Below, one piece after another: positions 1 to 11,110 of a stretch of 64,000 nt of DNA. Both the position numbers and the translations under genes were made by a program. Positions within the stretch are counted from its first letter, which is position 1, and each line of letters opens with the position of its first letter. The notes under the pieces were generated by a model, which was not told where the DNA came from, did not search any database, and saw only the letters and a program-made list of their open reading frames with translations. Source of the DNA: Lunularia cruciata (Eukaryota; Streptophyta; Marchantiopsida; Lunulariales; Lunulariaceae); the NCBI GenBank assembly GCA_948567375.1, contig OX419762.1, positions 17,862,001 to 17,926,000 of the forward strand. Reading direction: 5' to 3'.

Positions 1-1066
1 GATTTATATATGATATAGACAAAAATGTTCTTTTTCAGTGTCCATTCTAGCATGAACAAAAATTAAGCTCAACTCCAAGTAGAAGATAGAAGTCAACTTT
101 TGTTGATTCAACACATGCTTGAAGGAAGAGGATACATGAAGAATTGCAAAAACGGTTAGTAATAAACCAGTTCTTTAGATATATCCGCATTATTATTCTA
201 TTATGGCTATATTTGGAATTATTTTATTTATGGTCATAATTTGGAAACTATTTGGGATATGATAATAGGCCTTCCAACTTTTGGTAATGTCGTCCTTCCT
301 TAATAAACTAGAAAAATAGACACTACGTGATTACAAACACATAATGGATGAAGTTTTTGCAGAGGTCACAAACATAATAGCACAAATATGTTTCTTTCTT
401 CTTGCACTTACCCGAATTATATTTCAAACTTCCAATTTCATTCCTAGCAGGTACATAAAATTTTTCTATTCATATAAAATAAGATTCTGAGGACTTATAC
501 CTCCCGTCATAACTTAAAGTACATTATTTTGTACAACTTATTGAGAATTTATGAGTTAATTTTTAGCCTTGAACTATCTCTCTTCATATATGTCATATTA
601 GGATTTTTTCTTTCACAGTTTTAAGGTTACTTTTAAGTAAAGTATTTTGGATATTGTGATCATATATTACTCCGGTTACCTTGATAGGAGGTAAATCAAG
701 AGACCGTCACTACACATTTCTCAATTAAATTGAAATAATATGGATACGTATTTCTTTACAAATATTATCATAAGTGGGTCTCTTGGTGAATATGATCAAT
801 AAAATATTGTTGATAGCATAGCATTTATGTGATTTATTTATTTATTTTAGATATGATTAACTTGTCATTCTATCCAATTAAAATTTTGATCTCAAATTGC
901 ATCTTTTTGCCAAATGATGGACTAAACACAAGATCACTTCAAACACATGCTAACAAAAACAAAAATTAAACTCAACTTCCATAATGAATAGAAGATAGAA
1001 GTCACCCTTGGTTGATTTAGCACATACTCACCTTGAAGGAAGAGAATAGAGGATGAATCGCAAAAT
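1..1066. repeat. AT-rich interspersed repeat R1, copy a (part 1)
   Basis: This AT-rich DNA has no credible coding frame. It recurs at 2651-3101, at 17050-18490 in the same orientation, and inverted at about 39360-41650. Shared landmarks are the phrase around 500 (cataacttaaagtacatt, also at 17061) and the phrase around 950 on Lys/Ile-rich nonsense (acaaaaattaa-ctcaact), which itself recurs at about 51, so the repeat contains an internal duplication of about 900 bases. I do not recognise the family. The pogo element at 1067-2650 is inserted in it. Confidence 0.7.
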
Positions 1067-2650
1067 AAACTTACATACACACTTTATTAAATGCACTTTC
1101 TATTACAATACCCTATCAAATAGAACGCTTTGTTTCAATAGTGCATCGTGTGTCAACACACTACCTATTAGAACACCCTTTCTAATAGTGCATGTTTGCA
1201 TAGTTTTGGGATTTAGGGTTCTTGCATCGAGTTTATTTCTCTGTGAGGCCTTGAAGACGATGTTGAATAGAAAAGCATACGATGGAGTCAAGAAGGTCAA
1301 AGTGATAGAGTGGATTTGAGACAATGGTAGTGGTGTTCCTACTCGGGCAGCAGAGAAATTCAAGCTTCTATCAAGCATAGTGCGGACTTGGTGGGCCAAT
1401 TGCGGTGGTATTATTGACGCTTTGTCTAGTGACCTGACAAGGAAACATTTAAGCATCGGCGGTCATAAAGGCATCTTCCCTGAATTTGATGATGAAATTG
1501 CTGATATTATTATGAATCTGATAGCTGCAAAAGAGAGCATAACCCAAGAGATGGTCCGCCACATCGCCCAAGAAATTGCCAAACGAGAGAACATTAGCGA
1601 GGAGAATTTCAAAGCTGCAGATGGTTGGCTGACAAAGTTTATGGAATGGAATTGGTTCTCATTTTGTTGAGTTACAAATTTGGCCACACTTTTTGATGAA
1701 ATGCTGCTCAATCGTGCTTTTGAATATACGAAATACCTAAGCAATTTTATAAAACATGCACCTTATCCGATACAATATTGATGGATGAAACTGTTGTGTA
1801 TCTAGAAGATCCTTGGCAACAAACAATTGACACAACAAAAGTGAGGCAAGTTCTGAAAAAAACTACTGGATTTGCATCGATGAGAATAACCTTAATAAGC
1901 TTGCCATAAAAGCAGATGGCAGCAAGGTGATGCCACTAATGATTATTAAAGGCAATGATTCACCTATCCACAAAAAGTATGGTCTATGGGTGGTTTATCA
2001 AAGCAAAGCATGGGCTAACAAGGGACTGCTGATTTCATGGATGGAGCTGATATTCCCCCGTGTTGTTGGGGATCTTCAAGGAAAGCTAATAGTATGGGAT
2101 TCTTGCATAGCTCATATTTCAATTGATGTGAAGTCCTACATGACAAATCAAAAAATCAGTTCAGCAGTTATTCTTGGCAAACTGACTCCTTATAGTCAAG
2201 CTGGTGATATCAAAATTTACAAGTCATTTAAGGATAATCTGTCTCCTTTGATCAAGGCTTGGAAGAAATCAGGCAATATTGAGCTTACTCAAGGAGGTAA
2301 CCCAAAACCTCCAAAAGAAGAAGTAATCTGCGATTGGGTCAAGACAGGATGGCAAAACATTCTCCAGTCAACGATTCAGAAATCAATTGTTTGAGCTGGC
2401 TTTCATGAAAACTTTGAAGAATGGCACATTATGCGCCATGATATTTATGGATCCTGATTCAAAGAACTCTGGATCTCTCTAACCTGAATGAAGTAGTGGA
2501 GGGATTTGAAGTTCAAGAACATGAGGTCGATGACATATTCCTTCTAGATGATGAAAATTAAACACCCTATCTAATAAAATGCCCTTTCTATTAGAATGCC
2601 ATATTCTAACAGGGCTTTCTAGTACAACACCAACATTGTATTAGAGTGGG
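1067..2650 (+). mobile_element. pogo-like (Tc1/mariner superfamily) DNA transposon, decayed
   Basis: About 1.58 kb inserted in repeat R1; the uninterrupted R1 sequence at 17630-17650 shows where the ends are. The termini look like short imperfect inverted repeats (left CACACTTTATTAAATG, right end reversed CCCACTCTAATACAATG), and the site is compatible with a TA target. Subterminal motifs of the type CTATTAGAAC/TCTAATAG recur on both sides (1128-1190, 2560-2620). Inside is a broken transposase with CENP-B-type HTH and DDE_1 regions, which identifies the pogo branch. Exact ends are uncertain by a few bases. Confidence 0.7.
1241..2394 (+). pseudogene. pogo-like transposase, CENP-B HTH plus DDE_1 domain, broken
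   Basis: Transposases of this family bind the terminal repeats of their element and cut it out with a DDE nuclease. The first part (from about 1260) reads KKVKVIEWI, then a TGA, then DNGSGVPTRAAEKF, matching the N-terminal helix-turn-helix; the stop is what a CGA-to-TGA change would give. A Tc5/CENP-B-type HTH follows at 1380-1670 (FPEFDDEIADII ... GWLTKFME). After a frameshift the catalytic core starts near 1780 (MDETVVYL, first Asp region) and continues at 1927-2394 with VWDSCIAH and LTPYSQAGDIKIYKSFK, the DDE_1 signature near the second Asp. At least one stop and two frame changes make it non-functional. It is not host domesticated as far as can be seen. Confidence 0.75.
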
Positions 2651-3101
2651 TATGTTAGTAATAAACAAGTTCTTCTCAGATAATTCATAAGTGAATAATT
2701 ATAGTTCACATGACTAAAGAATGAAACTTTAAAATTTGGTTTAATTGCATTATCAATAACACATTAGATATATCCATATAACTATTCTTATATGGCTATA
2801 TAGGTCATACATAGAAAACTATTTTGGATATGATACTAGGACTTCCGACTTGTGGAAATGTTGTCCTGCCAAAACAACATGATATAATTTCTTATATACA
2901 ACACAAAAATAAAAAATGACATAGCTATTTCCAAAGTGGTGACCATATAGCCAAAAAACATATTATAAAGTTTAGATTAAATTAATTTTTATCATGGGTA
3001 TATTTAATATTGATACCAAAAGAATAAGCTACCAATATAGTAAACATTTATAAAAAATTTGAAGACCTTAAGAGTGCTACAAATTTATAAGAACCGTTTA
3101 G
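2651..3101. repeat. AT-rich repeat R1, copy a (part 2)
   Basis: Continuation of R1 beyond the pogo insertion; it matches 17640-18095 closely (for example the block before 3060, which reads gaagaccttaagagtgct in both). At 3102 the sequence switches abruptly to the RLE-LINE, so this is the left junction of that element or of a later rearrangement. Confidence 0.65.
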
Positions 3102-3357
3102 AGAAAGTGGTTGGTGTGAGTCAAAATGCACTAATGCATGATCAAGCTAGGATCCAAGAGTCTACACCCTTTCTAGAGAAAAAGTGAAAATGTGCTCTAG
3201 TGGCACTAGGTATGAACAAGTCAACTAAGTGAGAATGTAGCATATGTTGACACTATAGCTCCATCAAGGAAGATTGCAAATAGTTGGTCCAATCTAATGG
3301 TACTGAAGCAAAGGATGGAAGGTCCTCTTGTGCACATGGAGATAGACCATCTCTCAT

Positions 3358-3633
3358 CTACCACAATAGCACTTGGAGAGAAAAGGATCCCTCCTCTCCC
3401 TTGGTCACATAAGTCTCCAAAACTCGCCTATCATCAACCAAAAAACAAGAGGAAAGTAGAAGTGCCAACTCCTTGATAGGTAATTGGCCTACCCCTCCGC
3501 ACAAGATTGGTAGAGATGTATATCTATGTTCCAAATCCCTTGTCACACACTCAAATGTCCTTAGTCCGATGATATCACCAAAGACTTCGATAATCCTCAT
3601 ACCAAAAGCTCTCAAATGTGATAGGAAAGTCAA
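3358..3633 (-). pseudogene. RLE-LINE copy A, segment downstream of RT
   Basis: The minus-strand translation contains FGDIIGL ... LPILCGGVGQL, the same as the corresponding segment of copy B at 25626-25922 (LPISCGGVGLL). In this family the segment lies between the RT and the CCHC/nuclease region, equivalent to thumb and linker. It is a fragment with no start of its own. The sequence from 3102 to 3357 continues the element but is frameshifted. Confidence 0.7.
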
Positions 3634-3705
3634 GGAAGGTTAACCATGCATAGAAGGTAAGTTAGTCAATGGGCAATACTAGAAGAGAGTATACCAAATG
3701 ACACA

Positions 3706-4174
3706 TGTTTGTAAAAGACCAAGGAGAGAAATAGGAGAATGGAAGATCAAAGTGAAAGATCACATTGAGATTCTTGAATGAGTGAAACTCCGAATGCCTA
3801 ACATGAGCGTAGGCTTCGGTATTTATAGAGAAATATATAGGCTCTTGAGAAGCTTCTCAAGAAACTTCCTAAAAGATGTCTATTGGACTGCAAGCCAAGT
3901 TAACCAAGAAGCTTCTCAAGAAACTTCCTTCTATTAGTTGCTTACTTGGCATGTAAGCTAAATTAGCCAGGAAGCTTCCCAAGAAGCCACCTACTTGGCG
4001 TGCAAGCTAAGCTAGCCAAGAAGCTTCATCCTTGGCATGCACATTACCCAACACTTGGAAGATGCAAAGTAGCTTCCTAGATACTTCTAGAATATTCTTA
4101 GTTAATTTGGCTTATTTGCTACTTTGTTAGTCTTGATTAACTCATCAACAAGCTCCATATTGTAACATATTTTC
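3706..4174 (-). repeat. 3' LTR of the Ty3/Gypsy element
   Basis: It matches 7585-8018 in the same orientation, and matches the solo LTR at 50125-50541 in the opposite one. It contains clustered imperfect repeats of AAGCTTC(T/C)CAAGAA and GC(A)AGCTAAGTTAGCC types. Its outer end (tgtttgtaaaagacc) joins RLE-LINE sequence at 3705. Confidence 0.8.
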
Positions 4175-4329
4175 CCACTACTAGTTGGTGACGTCCTCAT
4201 AACCATAGAAGTTTCAAACTCTTGGATGGCTGTTTGTGCATTTTGGAGATGAGAAAGAGGTTCCCAAGTGGCATCGAGAAGGGAATACCTTTTTCAAAGG
4301 ACTATGTACTTTGTATGTTGTCGATGGCC

Positions 4330-7300
4330 TTGTTAAATGTGTTGACGTGCAAAGATATGACCAACTTCATTCTCCTCACGAGCGTTAATAAGTACAGGAG
4401 GAGGAGGAGGAGGAGGAGGAGGTTGGATACAAGAGGAAAAAGGAGATGCATTAGGAACAAAGGGTTTCAACTTGGAAACATGAACAATAGGATGGATTTG
4501 CATATGATAAGGCAAGGCAAGTTGATAAGCAATAGGAGAAATGATTTGGGTGACAAGTGGGGTCTTACACAATAAGGAGTAAATTTATGGACTTAGGTAT
4601 CACGTGGTAGGGGTAGGTTACTAGAGGAGAGCATGATCTTATCACCAAGTTGAAAGGTAAAATCCAAATGATGGTGGTCTGCATATTGTTTTTGATGATT
4701 TTGAGCAATAAGGAGATGAGATTTGGCTTGGTGGAAGGACAGGGATATGGTAGTCAAGAAGGTGGAAGTAAGAGGTAGATCAGATGGAGTGGAAGCAAGA
4801 AGGGAATCTAGAACAAGGGGATCTTGGCCAAAATTAAGGAAGAAAGAATAAAATTTGGTGCTTGCATGGAAACTCAATAGTTGCAAGACATTCATCCCAA
4901 TTGGTATGGTGAATGTTGACAAAGGCATAAAGTATATCTCCAAGGTGCAATTTTCAAGTTTGGCTTGCTCATCAGTTTGAGGATGATAGGCCATGGACAA
5001 AGCAAGTTTGGTGCTGAGTATTTGGATGAGTGCTTGCCAAAATTTTCCAATGAATCAAAGGTCCCAATCAAAGATGAGTACACAAGTTATCCATGATGCT
5101 TGAAGATATTGTCAAAGTAGAGCTAAGCCAATGTTGGAGCATCCATGATATCAAAGGTTGGTGTCAAATGGATTTGCTTACTAAGCTTATGCACAAACAC
5201 CATGATTGTTGTGTGACCTTGCTTTGTTTTGGGTATGGATGTGATGAGATCTAAGCTCATGTGTTCCCATCAAGTGGATGGAATGGGTAGTGGTTGAAAG
5301 AATCCACTTGGTTTCTGGTTGTTAGCCTTGTTGCATTGGCAGCACTCACAAGATTAGATAAACTCTTGAATATTTTATGCCATGTTGGGCCACCACCATT
5401 GGGCATTGTAGGGTACACAAGGTCTTGTCCACACCCATGTGACCAGCGATTGGTAAGTCATGGGCAAATGTGTATAAGTTGGAGATCACCATTGGTTGGA
5501 TATAGATCCGGTTCTCATAGAATAGAAGGGCCCCCTTGAAGGAGAAGGGGTTGTACTCCTTATTGCATGCTACAAGATGACCTTGTATCATCTGAAAGAA
5601 GAGATCTTGTTGTAAAGCTATCCTAAACTTGATTTGGACCTTGGAGTCAATTGACATTGTCATAATTACCACCGTTATGAGAGGAAGAAACTTCAAATCA
5701 AATCATTGTGATAAGGCATTAGGGATAACATGGAACTGACTAGGTTTTTACTCAAGTTTGAGGTCAAAAAATTGTAGTTGTTCTTCCCATTGATGATATC
5801 GACTCTTCATGAGCTCCAAGTGTAATATTTGCAACAAGGGTTTGTGATTGGTTTATATGATCACTTGTTTTCCCAAGAGATAATACCTCCATACCTTGGT
5901 GGTATATAAGATCACTAGTTGTTCTTCATCTCAAATAGAGTAATTCCTTTCTCCATTGTTTAATTGGCATGAAATAAAAGCAATGGGATGTAACCCATCT
6001 AGAAATTCCCGTTCCAATATGGCTCCAATAGCAAAGTTAGAAGCATCAAAATCAATTACACAAGGTAGTTAAAGATCATATGGTTGAAGGATGGATCTTG
6101 AAGACACCATATGTTTTAACTTTTGGGATGCTTCTTCATGCTTGGTGGTCCACTGAAAGCTTATGTTATTCTCCAAGATGTTTGTCAATGGTGTGGTCAC
6201 ATGAGCATAATAGTGGATGAACCATCAATAAAAAATTGCCAAACCATTAATTCCTTCACATCTATGGTAGCCTTTAAGGTAGGCCAATCAATAATGGCCT
6301 TGATTTTCTTCTCTTCCATCTTGATCTTCTCTGATGAGATCTTATGACCCAAGAATATAATTTCCTTTTGCCAAAAGGCACACTTTGACTTCTTGTAGTA
6401 AAACTTTCATTGCCATAGTTGTCTTAGGACCTTTTGCACATGATTTATGTATTCATCTCCGTCCTACTATAGATTAAGATATCATCCAAGAACACCACCA
6501 ATACCAATCCAAAAGCTATGCAACACCTAATGCATCTGATCCATGAAAATAACTGGAGCATTAATGAGCCCAAAAGGTAGAATTCTCCATTCAAAATACC
6601 CACACCTTGTGTGAAAGGTAATCTTTTGCACATCTTTTTTATTGATGGGAATTTTCCAATAGTCACTTTGGAGATCCAACTTGAAGAAATATCATGCTCT
6701 ACTCAATTGATCAAGCAAGCCATCAATTTGAGCCAAGGGATATGCATTCTTCATTTTTTATGTATTGAGGCCATAATAATCAATATAAAAGTGAAGTCCT
6801 TCATCCTTCTTTGGAATAAATAGTATCGGTGCTCCTAAGGAGATGTAATATGTTGTATGAAATCCTTCTCCACCAACTCTGTTAGTGTTATTTGAAGCTC
6901 ATCTAACTCCTTTGGTGAGAGATGATAGATTGATCTACTCATTGAAGTACTTCTTGGCAATAACTCAATCTTGAAAGTCATACCATGATTGGAGGGTAAT
7001 CCCTTTGGCAGATCATCCAAAAACACATCTAAAAACTCTTGAACTATTTGACCAACCATTGTTTGATGAGACTTTTTGCTCTCCTTAGATTCTCCATGCA
7101 CAATTGGCTTGATCCACATCACAAAAACATATTTATCCTCCTCCAAAGTTTACTTTATGGTTGCTTTATTGATAAACTTCCCATCTTGGGACTTATTTTC
7201 CTTCAAAGCTTACTCTATTTTTGTTTTATTGACAAACTTCCTATCTTGATATTGACTATTCTTAGGTGTCACTCAAAGGTGCTAGATAACCTAATCAACA

Positions 7301-7590
7301 ATTCTTACCTTGGTATTGTACTTGAATTTGTCATGAAGTCCAATCAAATTGAATGTTATGACATTCAAGCCAAGGTAGACCTAGAATGACATCATAATAT
7401 AGAGGTGCCACTACAAATCTCATACACTCTAAATACTCCTTCCTAATCTTAAATGTAATAGGATATGAGTTATGGAATATAAAACACTTTCTACCATCCG
7501 CCATCATCAATCTACTTCCAATTATTGACTTGATAGGAATACTTAATTTCTTTGCTAATTGCATAGTCATGCAATTAGCAAATTTAGATT
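4330..7590 (-). pseudogene. Ty3/Gypsy pol: truncated protease, RT, RNase H, integrase; broken
   Basis: Read on the minus strand: 7570-7331 is the C-terminal half of an aspartic protease (YYDVILGLPWLECHNI), lacking the DSG active site that should lie just upstream. 7146-6835 is the RT start (RSIYHLSPKELDELQ). 6666-6445 is the RT core with the catalytic box VVFLDDILIYS intact. RNase H-like sequence follows to about 5750. 5696-5346 is the integrase zinc-binding domain (HDLPIAGHMGVDKTL). 5000-4593 is integrase core and C-terminus (AYHPQTDEQ). 4572-4333 is the region before a chromodomain (MQIHPIVHVSKLKPF), followed by a proline run. Stops and frameshifts separate all blocks. Its product would have replicated the element. 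Confidence 0.85.
4397..4424. repeat. (AGG)n microsatellite
   Basis: About nine AGG units, read on the minus strand as a run of prolines just after the integrase C-terminal region. It is probably a simple-repeat expansion in the decayed element. Confidence 0.85.
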
Positions 7591-8018
7591 TTGGTATTTA
7601 TAGGGAAATATACAAAACCCTTGAGAAGATCCTAAAAGCCATTTGCTTGGAGTGCAAGCCAAGTTAACCAAGAAACTTCTCAAGAAGCTTTCTTCTAGAA
7701 GCTGCCTATTTAGTGTGCAAGCTAAGTTAGCAAAAAGCTTTCTATTAGAAGCCACCTACTTGGCATGTAAGCAAAGGTAACCAAAAAGCTTCCCAAGAAG
7801 CTTCCTCTTTGGCATGCACATTATCCAACACTTGGAAGGTGCCAAGTAGCTTCTTAGATCCTTATAGAATATTCTTAGCTAATTTGGCTTATTTGCTACT
7901 TTTTTAATCTTGACTAAATCCCATTGCTAGACATTGCCAAGGTCGTACACACTGTAATAAGCCGGTCAGTTGTCCATTAACCCGATGGTCACTCATTGGC
8001 AAGCTCCATATTGTTACA
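7585..8018 (-). repeat. 5' LTR of the Ty3/Gypsy element, truncated
   Basis: Homologous to 3815-4174, ending in the same aagctccatattgttaca at 8018. The inner part is missing where it abuts the protease at about 7585. It carries an extra segment (about 7920-7995) not present in the other LTR. Confidence 0.75.
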
Positions 8019-9424
8019 CTATGGATCTCTTAGTAGTGGAAGGTCATCCACATAGGAGAATATCTTTTGCAAGTACAATGCTAAGAAGCATGTGAAAAAA
8101 TCCTTGGATCCTATTAGCACTCCAAGAATACATAGTCCATCTATAGATATGATACACCCCTTTGGAAGCTCAAGGTGGGAAGGGATACCTGAAAGGGACC
8201 ATGCTTTGCACTTTGACACCTTGACTCTTAAGTCTACAAGATGTAGCTTGGTAGTCAAGTGATCAAAGTCTTGCCTAATCTAATATAAGAGGCCCACAAT
8301 GTACGTATTGTTCGCAAAGGAAGGAAATACACAACTTGGCATGGCCAAAATAGTGATAAGAGAGCTCGGAAGTGAGCCATGAAAAATAGAGGTCCCCTTA
8401 AAGGATCTCCTTGTTGTGTACCAACAACTAAGTCCAAGACAATGACTCCTCTTGTGACCACCCATGATGGTAGTAAAGGGAAGTAGGAGAGCCATAGAAT
8501 GACCGCACAAAGTGAATGAGACTTGCCAAGGATCCACCAGCCTTCTAAGCTCTCTAAAGATAGATGCCTAAGAGATTATATTAAAAGCATTCTCAACATC
8601 CACCTATAGGACAACCCACTCTAGATGGATATCTAAGAATGCCTTGATGCCTAGGGAAATAGCATTGCAACCCCCAAGTGTAGCTACTCCAAACTAATGT
8701 GGACTAATGTGTTCTCAAAAGTGAGATTAATAGTGAAGGACAATGGTGCTACTAACCAAGCACATAAAGATCTCTCTAATATCAATTGCTCTAGTGATCC
8801 TCGTACCCTTCTCCATTGTGAAAAGATGACTAGCTAACATAGGAATATCTCTCCTTGCTATTGATGTAGCCACCTGAAACAACTTGGTAAATCCACTAGA
8901 AGTTATCATCTACGTGAAAGCAATCTCTAAGATGCTCATGTACTATCCTTGGCAAGTCTCTTAAGGAGAGGCAAGGCACAATGCACAATGCACAATTCTT
9001 GTGCAAGAAGTTACCTATCAAGACATAAAAGCTAATTAGGTTGATAATCTAAGACCTCTAATGGTACTCCTTCTCCTACCATAGGATATAGTGAGCATAG
9101 GGAAGAGATAGTCTCATCAGTGGGACTAGCCATAGATAAAGGGTGTAGTGCTCATGCTGCTCTATTAAACTTTCCAGCTTGAACCAATGTCTACACCGTC
9201 ATTATCAAATGGACTTTGTGGTATCTTGTGGCAAAATCTATCTCCTAAAACATGCAGCCCTAATTGACTCCTTGGTAGGGCAGCCCAATCTCCCACTTGG
9301 AATGGATGAAATCTAATAGCCACATCTCTATACCCCGCATGTCCCCCTTGAGCATAATGAAGGTACCATCAAGGGAGTAAGACGAATAAGAACCATGCTA
9401 ACTTGTCTAAGGAATCACATGCAA
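8019..9424 (-). pseudogene. RLE-LINE copy A reverse transcriptase region
   Basis: RT copies the element RNA at a nicked target. On the minus strand, 8461-8255 holds VGTQQGDPLRGPLFF, the RT motif around the QGDPL block, followed by PLR-type sequence where copy B has LADDTHIVG. 8258-8019 holds VKVSKCKAWSLSGIPSHLELP and LGVLIGS, the late RT motifs. 8909-8727 and the sequence up to 9424 match the region before the RT in copy B (26589-27300). Frameshifts separate the parts. It continues at 12260 on the far side of the insert. Confidence 0.8.
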
Positions 9425-9639
9425 AAAATAAAATAGTGTTGTCGGGAAAATAATCTATATGTTACGTTAGTGTTATTTTGTGTGGTAGGTAAATTAGTAG
9501 AAAAGTATGTATATTTAGTAGAAGTGCTAGTTGCATGCATTACTTTTGGATTACAAAAGTGATTTTTAGTATTTGTGTGAACTTTCTGGGTAGTAACTTT
9601 GAGAGTTGTCAAAATAGTGGGCTGCTATATGTATAGGTA

Positions 9640-11110
9640 GTCACAAGTACAAAAAAGGCACCAAAAGGTAGAGAATTAGGACAGAAAATGAAGTTAGGGA
9701 ATTTGGTGGATGAAAAACAAGCTGCTGAAGTAGCATTGAGGAAAGGAAGTCAAATGTAGTGGAAGGCCTTGGACCAAGAAAAAGGACCGAAGCTAAATCT
9801 TCCGTTGAAAAGTAAGAAGTTGAGGACTTGCTTGAAAGCAAGCCAGTATCATAAGTTCAAAGTGATCCAACAAAAGTTAAGTGAGAAGTTGCCAATGAGG
9901 AATCTAAGAAATCCCATTTGACTAGTCTTGAAGAGGAAAAGACAAAATAGGAGAAAGTGCTCAACAGGGGAAATGCTAGTGGGGAGAGACATGAAGAAAG
10001 CTTTTTGGAGAGACAGGAATCGAAAGTTTTTTGGAGAGATAGGGATCGAAAGGAAAATCAGGGAGATAGGGAGGTATTGAAGGGGTATTTTTTTGGAGTA
10101 AGAGAGAGAGAAAGGAAAATCAAGGACACAAAGAAGTATCAAGGGAAAATGAATGAGAGAGAGAGAAAGGAAAATCAAGGAGACAAAGAAGTATCAAGGG
10201 AGAATGAATGATAGAGAGGTGTTGAAGGGGAGGAGTGACTGGAAAGTATTGGGGGTTTTTTGAATGATTGAGAAGTAACGAAGGAGAGGAATGACAGAGA
10301 GGTATCGAGAAGGCAGGAGTGAAACATTGAAAGGAAAGACAAAAGACAGGGTTTTGGACAGAGGTATCAAGAAGGCAAGAATGAGGCATCAAAAGGAAAG
10401 GAGGCAGGGTAGAGGGTTTTGGAAAATCAGAGATATCAAGAAGGCAGGAGTAGGGCATCAAAAGGAAAGGAGACAGAGTAGAGGGTTCTGGAAAATCAGA
10501 AGTATCGAGAAGGCAGGACTAAGGCATCAAAAGGAAAGGAGATAGAGTAGAGGGTTTTGGAAAATCAGAGGTATCAAGAAGGCAGGAGTCAAGATCAAAA
10601 GGGAAATTAGGAATAAGGTTTTTGGTAGAACAGAAATCAGAAGATTTAGAGTTCAGCTTTGACAGGACAAGAAGGCCAATCAGTGGGAGTCAAAGGGGAA
10701 GAGTCCTTCAATGCCTTCAAGTAGCAAGGGGATCGATACTGAAAGGGCTCAACAGCAAAGTGATAAGGGATTTGAAGTATTGAGAGAGAATGAGTGACAA
10801 AGGAAGATTGAAGGGAGTTTTGGGTGACAGGGGAGTGAAGAATCAAAAGAAAGAAAAGGAGAGAAACCATCAAAGACCGAGAGTTTGAAAGCAGAGCAGA
10901 AATAGAGACCGAGAGCAGAAAAAGAAATAGAGGGTTTTTTCAGACAGAATCAAAAGGTAGAGAGTTTGGACAGAAAATGAAGATAAAGAGTTCAAACAGG
11001 AGCAAAGGAAGAAATAGGAAGGGCAAAGAAAGGGAAGAAGAAAGATCAAAGAAGAGTGTGTGTGACAGCAAGTGATCAAAGGAAGAAACAGGAAAGGCAT
11101 AGAAGAATTG
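9640..11110. repeat. Purine-rich tract with degenerate AAGG/GAGA repeats
   Basis: A stretch of about 1.5 kb in which the plus strand is mostly A and G, built from degenerate modules such as gagagaaaggaaaatcaagga (twice, 10108 and 10159). The open frames on both strands reflect the biased composition and repeats, not a recognised gene. Confidence 0.8.
10303..10610 (+). repeat. 69-bp tandem repeat, 4-5 units, in frame
   Basis: Units start with TATC(A/G)AGAAGGCA near 10303, 10365, 10434, 10503 and 10572. The last complete ones are 69 bases (23 codons), so a plus-strand frame stays open through three units, each carrying HQKERR(Q) and RGFWKIR. Codon-length periodicity could be chance or a remnant of a repeat protein; nothing in it matches a family I know. 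Confidence 0.8.

Larger units (their letters stand above)
3706..8018 (-). mobile_element. Ty3/Gypsy retrotransposon, chromovirus-like, gag deleted, nested in RLE-LINE copy A
   Basis: The element is flanked by related sequences at 3706-4174 and 7585-8018 that behave as LTRs. Read on the minus strand the LTR begins TGTAACAATATGGAGC and ends CTTTTACAAACA, the usual TG...CA. Internal order on the minus strand is protease, RT, RNase H, integrase, then the IN C-terminus, as in Ty3/Gypsy. The high-coordinate (5') LTR lacks about its last 110 bases and runs straight into the protease, so primer-binding site, gag and the protease active site are deleted. It also holds about 75 bases (near 7920-8000) absent from the other LTR. 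A 5-base target duplication is not clear (acaca at 3701 versus acact at 8015). Confidence 0.85.

Noticed and set aside
4222-4575. Plus-strand frame with an Arg run
   Set aside because: Antisense of the Gypsy integrase C-terminus; the Arg run is the (AGG)n microsatellite.
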